Assembly: GCA_946478645.1 (NCBI GenBank)
Contig: CAMLCW010000056.1
Span: forward strand, 1 to 19,255
Origin: an uncultured Variovorax sp.
GTDB lineage: Bacteria; Pseudomonadota; Gammaproteobacteria; Burkholderiales; Burkholderiaceae
DNA: 19,255 nucleotides
Reading direction: 5' to 3'
Positions 1 through 8,294 of this stretch are shown piece by piece. A program made the position numbers and the translations under genes. The notes beneath the pieces are model-generated. The model searched no databases. It was not told where the DNA came from and worked only from the letters and a program-made list of their open reading frames with translations. How positions within the stretch are numbered: position 1 is the first letter of the stretch; every line of letters starts with the position of its first letter.

Positions 1-96
1 CACGAGTTCGAGTGAACGCGGCCGTGCGTTACACCCACCTGGCGTTCATCATGAAATTTCCCGCGGCTGGTACGCCGGATCGATGGCTGCGGCGCG

Positions 97-2010
97 CTAC
101 ACGTTGCTGGTCGCGCGCACTTCCTCGATGGTGGTCTGCCCGGCGAGCACCTTGTCGATGCCGTCCTGGCGCAGCGTGCGCATGCCCTCGGCGAGCGCGG
201 CCTGCTGCAGTTCCTCGGCGCGGGCGCCGCTCTGCACCATGCGGCGCAGCGTCCGGGAAATGACCATCAGCTCGTGGATGCCGACGCGGCCCCTGAAGCC
301 GGTGTTGTCGCAGTGCGGGCAGCCCTTGCTCGAATAGCGCTGGAGCTGGCCATCGTGGGCATGGCGGCCGAGCCAGCCGGCGCGCACCGCCTCGCGCTCG
401 GCCGGCGTGTCGTGGCTGCTGCCGAACGCGTGCATGTAGTCGGCGAGCAGTTCCTCGGTTTCCTCCGCGCTCAGCGGCCGGCGCTGCAGGCAATGGGTGC
501 AGAGCCGGCGCACCAGTCGCTGCGCCAGCACGGCGAGCAGCGAGTCGGCGAAGTTGAACGGGTCCATGCCCATGTCGAGCAGCCGCGTGACCGTCTCGGG
601 CGCGCTGTTGGTGTGCAAGGTCGACAGCACGAGGTGCCCGGTCAGCGAGGCCTCGATCGCGGTGCGGGCGGTTTCCTCGTCGCGGATCTCGCCGACCATG
701 ATCACGTCGGGATCGGCGCGCACGAAGGCGCGCAGCGCCTTGGCGAAGGTCCATTCGATGCGCGGGTTGACCTGCACCTGGCGCAGGCCCGGCTGGGTGA
801 TTTCGATCGGGTCCTCGGCGGTCCAGATCTTGCGCTCGGGCGTGTTGATGTGCATGAGCGCCGAATGCAGCGTGGTGGTCTTGCCCGAGCCCGTGGGGCC
901 CACGCACAGCACCATGCCGTAGGGCCGCTCGACGGCCTTGGTCAGCTCGGCGAGGTTGCGCGGCGAGAGGCCGAGCTGGTCGAGCGGGATCGGCGTGGCC
1001 GAGGCCAGGATCCGCATCACCACGTCTTCGAGGCCGTTGCTGGTCGGAATGGTGGCCACGCGCAGCTCGATGCGGTGCTGGGGCGAATAGCGCGAGAAGT
1101 TGATCTTGCCGTCCTGGGGCTTGCGCTTCTCGCTGATGTCGAGGTCGCACATGATCTTCACGCGCGCGACCACCGCACTGCGGTAGCTCGCCGGCAGTTC
1201 GAGGTGCGTGCGCAGGCGTCCGTCGCGGCGAAAGCGGATGCGCGTCTTTTCCTTGCCCGGGTAGCTCTCGATGTGGATGTCGGAGACGCCCTCGCGGTGC
1301 GCGTCGATGATCATGCTGTTGATCATGCGCACCAGCGAGTTGTCCGACTGCTCGACGGCTTCTTCCTCGGCGGCCGGTGCGGAGGGGCGCTCCTTCTCGA
1401 GCGTGACGAGCAGTTCGCTGGTGCCGACGCCCAGGTCGAACTCGAGCGGCCGCGACGGATCGGCCGGCACGCTGGGCTGGTGCGCGAGCGTGGGATCGAG
1501 GATCTCCGAGCCCACCTTCGAATAAGCCTTGAACAGCAGCGGGTCGAGCGCCAGGCACTGGCCGACGACCGGGATCACCTTCATCTGCGAGACGAACTCC
1601 ACCTCGTCGATGGCCGCGTGCCGGCCTGCGGGGTCGTCGAGCGCCAGCACGAGCCGGCCCTGGTGCACCATCAGCGGCATGACCTGCAAGCGCCGGGCGA
1701 TGGCGAGGCCGACGCTGCGCAGCGCCTCCACGGCGGCAGGGAACACATGCAGGTTCACGAGCGGATAGCCCATCTTGCGCACCAGCGCGGTCTGCAGCTG
1801 GTCGCGCGTGACGAGGCCCATGCGCACCAGCGTCTCGCCGAGCGGCACGCTGCGGTCGAGCTGCTGCTGTTCGAGGCCGGCGCGCAACTGCGCCTCGGTG
1901 ATCGCACCGGTCGCGATCAGCGCCTGACCGATGCGCAGGATCGGCATGCGGCTCTGGGCTTCGAGGGCCTGCAGCAACTGCTCGGGCGTGACGACTTCGT
2001 GGGGGGACAT
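97..2010 (-). CDS. GspE/PilB-family secretion or pilus-assembly ATPase with N-terminal MshEN-type domain
   Basis: Predicted cytoplasmic hexameric ATPase that powers a type II secretion or type IV pilus-like machine (637 aa). Seen: Walker A GPTGSGKT at residues 371-378; Walker B region RADPDVIMVGEIRDEE around 431-446; His-box GHLVLSTLHTN at 458-468; two CxxC pairs (C504/C507 and C564/C567) of the zinc-binding domain. The N-terminus carries two copies of a 24-residue pattern of the type xLGxxLxxxGxIxxxxLxxAL (about 26-49 and 56-79), as in c-di-GMP-binding MshEN domains. The two CxxC pairs are 56 residues apart, more than I recall for EpsE/PilB (about 20-30), which partly explains the length above the usual 560-580 aa. 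The ATG has AGGAGA 7 nt upstream. It follows the diguanylate cyclase gene by 109 bp on the same strand, so co-transcription is plausible. Whether it serves a pilus or a secretion system cannot be told because downstream genes lie outside the window. Confidence 0.93.
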   Translation of the reverse strand: MSPHEVVTPEQLLQALEAQSRMPILRIGQALIATGAITEAQLRAGLEQQQLDRSVPLGETLVRMGLVTRDQLQTALVRKMGYPLVNLHVFPAAVEALRSVGLAIARRLQVMPLMVHQGRLVLALDDPAGRHAAIDEVEFVSQMKVIPVVGQCLALDPLLFKAYSKVGSEILDPTLAHQPSVPADPSRPLEFDLGVGTSELLVTLEKERPSAPAAEEEAVEQSDNSLVRMINSMIIDAHREGVSDIHIESYPGKEKTRIRFRRDGRLRTHLELPASYRSAVVARVKIMCDLDISEKRKPQDGKINFSRYSPQHRIELRVATIPTSNGLEDVVMRILASATPIPLDQLGLSPRNLAELTKAVERPYGMVLCVGPTGSGKTTTLHSALMHINTPERKIWTAEDPIEITQPGLRQVQVNPRIEWTFAKALRAFVRADPDVIMVGEIRDEETARTAIEASLTGHLVLSTLHTNSAPETVTRLLDMGMDPFNFADSLLAVLAQRLVRRLCTHCLQRRPLSAEETEELLADYMHAFGSSHDTPAEREAVRAGWLGRHAHDGQLQRYSSKGCPHCDNTGFRGRVGIHELMVISRTLRRMVQSGARAEELQQAALAEGMRTLRQDGIDKVLAGQTTIEEVRATSNV

Positions 2011-2119
2011 GGATGGGTTCTCCTGGATGAGCGATTCTGGCGGCGGCGGCGTGGCTTGTCAGCCCGCACGGGCCGGCGCGGTGGAGGCCGTGCCGGGCAC
2101 GGGTACGAAAGTTTGCGCT

Positions 2120-4834
2120 TCAGCCATCGGAGAAGCCGAAGGTGTTGCGCCCCGCCGACTTCGCGCGGTACAGCGCCGCGTCGGCGCGCGCCAGCAGCAC
2201 GCTGGGCTCGACGGCCGCGTCAGCGCCCCGGTGGAAGGCCACGCCGATGCTGGTGGTGACGTGCAGGCTGCGGCCTTCGAGCTGGAACGGCGCGCTGCCC
2301 ACCTGCTGGACGATCTTGCGCGCGGTGGCCACCGCGTCTTCGCGCATGTGCAGGTTCTCGAGCACCACCACGAACTCGTCGCCGGCCAGGCGCGCCACGG
2401 TGTCGGTGCTGCGCACGCCGGCCTTCAGCCGTTTCGCGTATTCCACCAGCACGGCGTCGCCGGTGGCGTGGCCGAGCGTGTCGTTGATGCGCTTGAAGTG
2501 GTCGATGTCGAGGAACATCACGGCCAGCGCCATGCCCGTGCGCTGCGCCCGCGCGACCGCGCCCGGCAGCAGTTCGTTGAAGGCGAGGCGGTTGGCGAGC
2601 CCGGTGAGCGTGTCGACGCGCGCCAGTTCCGTGAGCTTGCGCTCCACGTCCTTCAGCGCGCTGATGTCCAGGCTCAGCGAGAAGATGCCGCGCACGCCGC
2701 CGTCGGGGCCGACGTCGGGCACGTAGCTCACGCGGGTCACCCGGTCGGCGTCCGCGGTGCGGGTGCGGGCCTCGAACTCCAGGCGCTCGCCGGCCAGCGC
2801 GCGCGCGATCATGGCCTTGCGCGAGAGGTAGAGCTCGGGGCCCGCCACGTCGCGCACATGGCGTCCCAGGATGGCCGTCGGCTCGACCCCGAGCCAGTCG
2901 CGGTAGGTGGCGTTGGCGAAGGTGATCTTCTCGTCGCGGTCGATGTAGGTGATGAGCGCGGGCAGGTTGTCGGTGATGGTGCGCAGCCGCCGTTCGCTCT
3001 CGGCCTGGCGCAGCTCGGCGCGCTTGAGCGCCGTGATGTTGAAGGTCATGAGGTAGAAGCCGGTCACCTCGGCGTCCAGGTTGCGGTCGGGGATTAGGTT
3101 GACCTGGAAGTAGCCGGTCTTGCCGTGCAGCGGCGCGCGCACCGGAAAGCGCACCGCCTTGCCTTCGCGCACCATCGGCAGGTAGGGCTGCAGCTGCGTG
3201 TACACCGCGTGGCCCACTGCCGAGCGCAGCGTCACGCCGTCGAGCGGGCCGCTGCCCAGGCCGGCCATCTGGCGCGCGCGCACGTTGCCGAACAGGCAGT
3301 TCTCGTCGTTGTCGAAGTAGCCCACCAGCGCGGGGATGTTGTCCGTCACGTCGCGCAGGCGCTTCTGCTGCTCGGTCAGGGCGCGGCGGATGTTCACCTC
3401 GTCGGTGATGTCGAAGGTCATCGAGAACACGCCCTGGACCGTGCCGTTGGCGTCGATGTCGGGCATGTAGTGGGCCTTGAAGGTGCGGTCGCCGAGGCCG
3501 AGCTTCGGGTCGCCGTTCTTCTCGAGCACCGCCGCGTGGCCCGCCAGCGCGCGGGCGTAGGCGGGGGCCACCCTGGCGTATTCCCCGGGGCCGCGGATCT
3601 CCGCCATCGGGCGTCCGACCATTTCCTTGCCGCCGTAGAGCATGCGGACCTGCGCGTTGGCGAAGGTGTAGCGGCCCCCGGCGTCGACGTGCGAGATCAT
3701 CGCCGGCAGGTTGTCGGTGATGTCGCGCAGGAACTTCTCGCTCGCGCGGCGCTGCAGCATCAGCGTGTCGAAGGTGCGCCGGAGGTCGCCGATCTCGTCG
3801 CGCGCGTAGTCCGGCTGCACGGCGGGCTCGGTCGCGAGGTTCTCCGCGTCCAGCATGTGGCGGTGCAGGTGCCGCAGCGGATCGAGCTGGCGGTGCACCA
3901 CGGCCAGCGCGAGCGCTCCCGCCATCGCCGCGAGCAGCACCGCGCCGATCCAGGCCGTGCGCTCGATCGATTCGAAATGCGCGAAAGCCTCGGCGGTCGG
4001 GTACATCGCGCCGATCACCCAGTTGGTCTGCGGGATGCGCTTGAAGGCGTACATGCCGTGCACGCCGGCATGGTTGAGGCCTTCGGCAATGCCTTCGTAC
4101 TGCTGGACCGGGCGCTCGATCTCGAGGCTGCCGGTGGCCTTGAGCGCCGCCGGGTTGGCAATGAACTCGGTGCGAGGGTGGTCGATGACCACGCCCTCGG
4201 TGTCGACGATGAACAGGTAGCCGGTCTCGCCGAAGCGGGTGCCGGCCATTTCGCCGAGGATGTTGCGCCCGCCCAGGTCGATGGCGGCCGAGATCACGAA
4301 GCGCACGGCGCCCGCCTCGTCGAACACCGGCTGGGTGAGGGCGATCTGCGGCCGGCCGCTCAGCCGGTGGAGGTAGGGCTCGGAAAGCACGCCGGCCTTC
4401 GCCGCCAGGGTCTCGCGGAAGTACGGCCGGTCGAGGATGTTGACCGCAGCCTCGGGCCGTGCGCCGTCCAGGCTGGCGATCCGGTCGCCCTCGGCCGTGA
4501 AGATGGCAACGTTGCCGAAGGCCCGGCGCAGCGATCCGTGCCGCTCGAGGTAGGCCGCAAGCGGCGTCGGATCGGCGAAGCCGGCCGCCTCGACGCCCGA
4601 GGCGAAGGTCTGCAGCAGCGTGCGCCAGCCCACGAACTTCTGGTCGATGGTGTCCGCGATCGCCGACAGCCGCGCCAGTTCCTCGCTCTCGATCGAGGCC
4701 TTCACGCTGGTGCGCATCAGCTTCAGCGCCACCGTCGCGATCGCGATCGTCGCCAGCAGGACCACCAGCGCCGCGCCCAGGCTCAGGCGCATGTTCAGGC
4801 TGAAGCGGATGTTTCTTGGACCAGGTGAGTTCAT
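2120..4834 (-). CDS. Membrane diguanylate cyclase: dCache sensor, three PAS domains, GGDEF (AGDEF variant)
   Basis: Makes c-di-GMP from two GTP; 904 aa, inner membrane. Domains seen: short cytoplasmic N-terminus, TM1 at about 16-38, a periplasmic region of about 250 residues with double-Cache features (DRPYFRETL and SEPYLHRLSGRPQIALTQPV early, NWVIGAMYPT late), TM2 at about 293-313, a HAMP-like linker to about 365, then three PAS domains beginning at about 370, 494 and 618. Each PAS domain opens with a variant of ITDNLPAxI followed by D, so they look like internal duplications. The C-terminal GGDEF domain (about 735-901) has DTLTGLANR, FLDIDHFKRINDTLGH and the signature AGDEF at 817-821 in place of GGDEF. 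AGDEF cyclases can be active. An RxxD inhibitory site (R808-D811) lies five residues before the signature, so product feedback is likely. No EAL domain is present. The start has no clear Shine-Dalgarno; Met15 is an alternative start. It lies between a TreS-like gene and the GspE-type ATPase on the same strand. Confidence 0.94.
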   Translation of the reverse strand: MNSPGPRNIRFSLNMRLSLGAALVVLLATIAIATVALKLMRTSVKASIESEELARLSAIADTIDQKFVGWRTLLQTFASGVEAAGFADPTPLAAYLERHGSLRRAFGNVAIFTAEGDRIASLDGARPEAAVNILDRPYFRETLAAKAGVLSEPYLHRLSGRPQIALTQPVFDEAGAVRFVISAAIDLGGRNILGEMAGTRFGETGYLFIVDTEGVVIDHPRTEFIANPAALKATGSLEIERPVQQYEGIAEGLNHAGVHGMYAFKRIPQTNWVIGAMYPTAEAFAHFESIERTAWIGAVLLAAMAGALALAVVHRQLDPLRHLHRHMLDAENLATEPAVQPDYARDEIGDLRRTFDTLMLQRRASEKFLRDITDNLPAMISHVDAGGRYTFANAQVRMLYGGKEMVGRPMAEIRGPGEYARVAPAYARALAGHAAVLEKNGDPKLGLGDRTFKAHYMPDIDANGTVQGVFSMTFDITDEVNIRRALTEQQKRLRDVTDNIPALVGYFDNDENCLFGNVRARQMAGLGSGPLDGVTLRSAVGHAVYTQLQPYLPMVREGKAVRFPVRAPLHGKTGYFQVNLIPDRNLDAEVTGFYLMTFNITALKRAELRQAESERRLRTITDNLPALITYIDRDEKITFANATYRDWLGVEPTAILGRHVRDVAGPELYLSRKAMIARALAGERLEFEARTRTADADRVTRVSYVPDVGPDGGVRGIFSLSLDISALKDVERKLTELARVDTLTGLANRLAFNELLPGAVARAQRTGMALAVMFLDIDHFKRINDTLGHATGDAVLVEYAKRLKAGVRSTDTVARLAGDEFVVVLENLHMREDAVATARKIVQQVGSAPFQLEGRSLHVTTSIGVAFHRGADAAVEPSVLLARADAALYRAKSAGRNTFGFSDG

Positions 4835-4917
4835 GGGCGATCGACATGCATCGCGTGATCCGCGCCGCGCATGTAGTGTGTCAGAAGCTGATTTGCAAAT
4901 GTTTCTACTGTCTCAAG

Positions 4918-4953
4918 AAATGCGAATTTATTAACACTATTGGATTCACATTT
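4918..4953 (-). terminator. Stem-loop across the stop codon of the TreS-like gene; weak terminator or 3'-end structure
   Basis: Arms 4944-4953 and 4918-4927 form a 10-bp stem in the minus-strand transcript, with one G-U pair and a 16-nt loop. In the plus-strand transcript the same position is a C-A mismatch, so the structure favours minus-strand RNA. It overlaps the TGA stop (4946-4948) and sits in an AT-rich stretch unusual for this window, followed by CATTTCTTGAG. There is no long U tract, so termination would be weak at best. Confidence 0.35.
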
Positions 4954-6610
4954 CATCGCGCTGGAGCAGGTAGTCGAGCGGGCCGACCCGGAACCAGCGG
5001 TAGCCGTACGGCTCGAGCACCATGCAGTGCCTGCCCTTGGCGTCCGCATGGCTGTGCGCGTTCGACAGCAGGTTGACGAGTTGCTCCCCGTGGGCGCCCA
5101 GCGATCGGGCCTCGATCTTGACCTCGAGCGGGTTGGCCTCGAGGTTGTGCACGAACACCACCGCGTTGCCGCGCCATGAATAGCGCATCACCAGCACCGC
5201 GGGCTCGGCGTTGGGAATCACCTCGTAGTCGCCCCAGCCTATTTCCGGGACTTCCTTGCGCGCGCGGAAGGCCCGCTCCATCCAGTTGAGCAGCGAATCG
5301 GGATCGCGCCGCTGCGCCGCGACGTTCACGTGCTCGAAGCCGTAGGCCCCGCCCGAGATCACCGGCACCACCGGCCTGGCCGAGGTGGTGAAGCCGCCCT
5401 GGCGCTCGGTGGACCACTGCATCGGGGTGCGGGCGCAGTTGCGCTCGGGCAGGCTCAGGTCGTCGCCCATGCCGATCTCGTCGCCGTAGCGGATCACCGG
5501 CGTGCCGGGCAGCGTGAGCATCAGGCTGTAGGCCAGCTCCAGCCGGCGCCGGTTGCCGCCCAACATCGGCGCCAGTCGCCGGCGGATGCCGCGGTCGTAG
5601 AGCTGCATGTCCTTGTCGGGGCCGAAGGCCTCGAACACGCGCTGGCGCTGCGCGGGCCGCAGCCGGCCGAGGTCGAGCTCGTCGTGGTTGCGCAGGAAGA
5701 TGCCCCATTGCGAAGTGGGCGGGCGCGCGCGCGTCGCTTCGAGCGCCTTCGCGAGTGGCCGGGCGCGGCCCGTGGCCAGCGCATAGAACAGGTGCTGGTT
5801 GACCTGGAAGTTGAACATCATGTGCAGCCGCTCGCCTTCCTCGCCGAAGTAGTCCATGTTGGCGCGCGGCAGCACGTTCGCCTCGGCGAGGATGATCGCG
5901 TCGCCCTGGCGCCACTGCAGCAGTTCGCGGAACTGGCGCAGCAGGTCGAACTTCTCGGTCGGGCGGATCACCTTCGGCCCCTTCGCGCCGATCACGAAGG
6001 GCACCGCGTCCATGCGGAAACCCGAGACGCCGAGCTGGGTCCAGAAGCCCATGATCTTGAGGATCTCGGCCTGCACGGCGGGGTTGGCCGTGTTCAGGTC
6101 GGGCTGGAAATCGTAGAAGCGGTGGAAGTACCAGCGCCGCGCGAGCTTGTCGAAGCTCCAGGTCGATTTCTGCACGCCGGCAAAGACCACGCCGTCGGTG
6201 TAGCGGGCCGGCTTCCTGTCGGACCACACGTACCAGTCGTGGTATTTTGATTCACGGCTCTTGCGCGCCTGCTGGAACCAGGGGTGCTGCTCCGAGGTGT
6301 GGTTGACCACCAGGTCCATCAGCACGCGCATGCCGAGCTGCTTGGCGGAGTGGGTGAACTCCACGAAATCGCCGAGCGTGCCGTAGCGCGGATCGACGTT
6401 GTAGAAGTCCGAGACGTCGTAGCCGTCGTCCCGCCGCGGCGAGGGATGGAAGGGCATCAGCCACAGCGTGGTGACGCCCAGGCCGTGCAGGTACTCCAGG
6501 CGCCGCGTGAGGCCCTCGAAGTCGCCGCAGCCGTCGCCGTTCGAGTCCATGAAGGTCCCGACGGACAGGCAGTACACCACGGCGTTCTTGTACCAAAGGT
6601 CGTTGATCAT
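4946..6610 (-). CDS. GH13 alpha-amylase-superfamily enzyme, trehalose-synthase-like (no kinase domain)
   Basis: A 554-aa (beta/alpha)8-barrel glycoside hydrolase/transglycosidase. All GH13 motifs are visible: DLVVNHTS (99-106), GFRMDAVPF with nucleophile D201, ILAEAN with acid/base E243, and LRNHDELDL with D310. The start LWYKNAVVYCLSVGTFMDSN, the DDGYDVSDFYNVDPRYGT stretch and the late GTPVIRYGDEIGMGDDLSLPERN segment mark it as a close relative of TreS (GH13_16). It is clearly paralogous to the TreS half of the fusion at the right end of the window. It lacks the TreS hallmark GDGDECHMAYHFPLMPR, having EEGERLHMMFNFQVNQ instead, and has no maltokinase extension. Its substrate may therefore differ: maltose/trehalose isomerisation, alpha-glucoside hydrolysis or transglucosylation are all possible. 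GGAG lies 10 nt before the ATG. It diverges from the alpha-glucosidase gene across 54 bp. Confidence 0.9.
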   Translation of the reverse strand: MINDLWYKNAVVYCLSVGTFMDSNGDGCGDFEGLTRRLEYLHGLGVTTLWLMPFHPSPRRDDGYDVSDFYNVDPRYGTLGDFVEFTHSAKQLGMRVLMDLVVNHTSEQHPWFQQARKSRESKYHDWYVWSDRKPARYTDGVVFAGVQKSTWSFDKLARRWYFHRFYDFQPDLNTANPAVQAEILKIMGFWTQLGVSGFRMDAVPFVIGAKGPKVIRPTEKFDLLRQFRELLQWRQGDAIILAEANVLPRANMDYFGEEGERLHMMFNFQVNQHLFYALATGRARPLAKALEATRARPPTSQWGIFLRNHDELDLGRLRPAQRQRVFEAFGPDKDMQLYDRGIRRRLAPMLGGNRRRLELAYSLMLTLPGTPVIRYGDEIGMGDDLSLPERNCARTPMQWSTERQGGFTTSARPVVPVISGGAYGFEHVNVAAQRRDPDSLLNWMERAFRARKEVPEIGWGDYEVIPNAEPAVLVMRYSWRGNAVVFVHNLEANPLEVKIEARSLGAHGEQLVNLLSNAHSHADAKGRHCMVLEPYGYRWFRVGPLDYLLQRDEM

Positions 6611-6664
6611 GCGATGCCGTCTCCATGGAAAGGAGGCCTCGCCACATACGAAAGGAACTCTTCG

Positions 6665-8275
6665 ATGTCTGCCGATGCATGGTGGAAGAACGGAATCGTC
6701 TATCAGGTCTATCCGCGTTCGTTCCAGGACAGCGACGGGGACGGCATCGGCGATTTGCGAGGCATCCAGAAGCGGCTCGATTATTTGGTCGAGCTCGGCG
6801 TCGACGCCGTCTGGATATCGCCGATCTACCCCTCACCAATGGCCGACTTCGGGTACGACATTTCCGACTACTGCGACATCGACCCGCGCTTCGGCACGCT
6901 GGACGACTTCGATGCGCTCGCAGCGGAATGCCGGGCCCGGGGCCTGAAGCTGGTGCTCGACTTCGTGCCCAACCACACGTCGGATCAGCACCCCTGGTTC
7001 CTGCAGAGCCGCGCCTCGCGTGAGAACCCGAAGCGCGACTGGTACCTCTGGCGCGACCCGGCGCCCGACGGCGGCCCGCCCACCAACTGGATCAGCAATT
7101 TCGGCGGGCCGGCATGGACCTTCGACGAAGCGACCGGCCAGTACTACGCGCATTCCTTCCTGAAGGAGCAGCCCGACCTCAACTGGCGCAACCCCGAGGT
7201 GCGCGAGGCGATGTACGAGGTGCTGCGCTTCTGGCTGCGGCGCGGCGTGGACGGATTTCGCGTCGACGTGCTCTACCACCTGGTCAAGGACAGGCTGTTC
7301 CGCAACAACCCGCCGAACCCCGCCTTCAAGCCGGGGCAGGACCCGTCGCACCGGCTGCTGCCGCTCTACACCACCGACCGGCCCGAAATGCAGGACATCG
7401 TGGTCGAGATGCGGCGCGTGGTCGACGCCTTCAGCAGCGAGGATTCGGCGCGCGTGCTGATCGGCGAACTGCACCTGCCGCTCGAGCGGCTCATGGCCTA
7501 CTACGGGCGCACGCCCGAGGGGATGCTGGAGGGCGTGCAGCTGCCGTTCAACTTCCAGCTCATCGCGGCGCCCTGGCACGCGGCCGAGATCGACCGCATC
7601 GTGCGCGACTACGAGGCCGCGCTGCCGCACGGGGCGGCGCCCAACTGGGTGCTCGGCAACCACGACAAGCCGCGCATCGCGAGCCGCGTGGGCCAGCAGC
7701 GTGCGCGGCTCGCCGCGATGCTGCTGCTCACGCTGCGCGGCACGCCCACGCTTTATTACGGCGACGAGATCGGCATGGCCGACGTGCCGATCCCGCCGGC
7801 CGAAGTGCAGGACCCGTTCGAGAAGAACGCGCCCGGCCTGGGGCTCGGGCGCGACCCGCAGCGCACGCCCATGCAGTGGAGCCGGGCGCCCGCCGCCGGC
7901 TTCACCCAAGGCAGGCCCTGGCTGCGGCTGGCGGACGACTGGGCCACGCGCAACGTCGAGCTGCAGCGCGGCGACCCGGACTCGATGCTCTCGCTCTACC
8001 AGCGCCTGATCGCGCTGCGCCGCAACGAGCCCGCGCTGCACGAGGGCCGCCACGAGCAGCTCGATGCGGGCCCCGACGTGCTGGCCTATGCGCGCAGCGC
8101 GGGCACGCGCCGGCTGGTGGTGCTGCTGAACTTTGCCGAGACCGAGATGACGGTCCACGCCGACCTGCTCCCCACCGAGGTGGTGGTGGTGGCCTCGACC
8201 CTGGCCGGCCGCTCGGGTGCGGTGCAGGGCGAACTGGTGCTGCAGCCGCTCGAGGGCGTGGTGGTCGCGCAATAG
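6665..8275 (+). CDS. GH13 alpha-glucosidase (maltase / oligo-1,6-glucosidase type)
   Basis: Predicted cytoplasmic exo-acting alpha-glucosidase, 536 aa, releasing glucose from maltose, isomaltose or short malto-oligosaccharides. Seen: the family opening WWKNGIVYQVYPRSFQDSDG; region I DFVPNHTSDQHPWF (99-112); region II GFRVDVLYH with nucleophile D201; region III LIGELH with acid/base E268; region IV LGNHDKPR with D334; and TLYYGDEIGM plus RTPMQW later. A valine directly follows the nucleophile, as in alpha-1,6-active isomaltases, but this rule is not reliable across subfamilies. No signal peptide is visible. The chosen ATG has AAAGGAA about 8 nt upstream. The frame is open further upstream and an ATG at 6614 is possible, but it would overlap the promoter space of the divergent gene and lacks a good ribosome binding site. 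Context suggests trehalose/maltose or glycogen-oligomer turnover. Confidence 0.92.
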   Translation: MSADAWWKNGIVYQVYPRSFQDSDGDGIGDLRGIQKRLDYLVELGVDAVWISPIYPSPMADFGYDISDYCDIDPRFGTLDDFDALAAECRARGLKLVLDFVPNHTSDQHPWFLQSRASRENPKRDWYLWRDPAPDGGPPTNWISNFGGPAWTFDEATGQYYAHSFLKEQPDLNWRNPEVREAMYEVLRFWLRRGVDGFRVDVLYHLVKDRLFRNNPPNPAFKPGQDPSHRLLPLYTTDRPEMQDIVVEMRRVVDAFSSEDSARVLIGELHLPLERLMAYYGRTPEGMLEGVQLPFNFQLIAAPWHAAEIDRIVRDYEAALPHGAAPNWVLGNHDKPRIASRVGQQRARLAAMLLLTLRGTPTLYYGDEIGMADVPIPPAEVQDPFEKNAPGLGLGRDPQRTPMQWSRAPAAGFTQGRPWLRLADDWATRNVELQRGDPDSMLSLYQRLIALRRNEPALHEGRHEQLDAGPDVLAYARSAGTRRLVVLLNFAETEMTVHADLLPTEVVVVASTLAGRSGAVQGELVLQPLEGVVVAQ

Positions 8276-8294
8276 GGCAGGGTGGGAAGGGCCG

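Noticed and set aside
1..96. Possible gene or terminator downstream of the ATPase
   Set aside because: Only short imperfect inverted repeats (for example AACGC/GCGTT at 15-30) and a 7-codon frame are visible; nothing supports a feature.
2088..2102. CCGTGCC-G-GGCACGG palindrome between the cyclase and the ATPase as a terminator
   Set aside because: A 1-nt centre cannot form a hairpin without losing pairs and no U tract follows. More likely chance in GC-rich spacer.
274..2259. Open frame of 661 codons on the plus strand opposite the GspE-type ATPase
   Set aside because: Antisense shadow of a recognisable ATPase. The composition is biased and there are no motifs.
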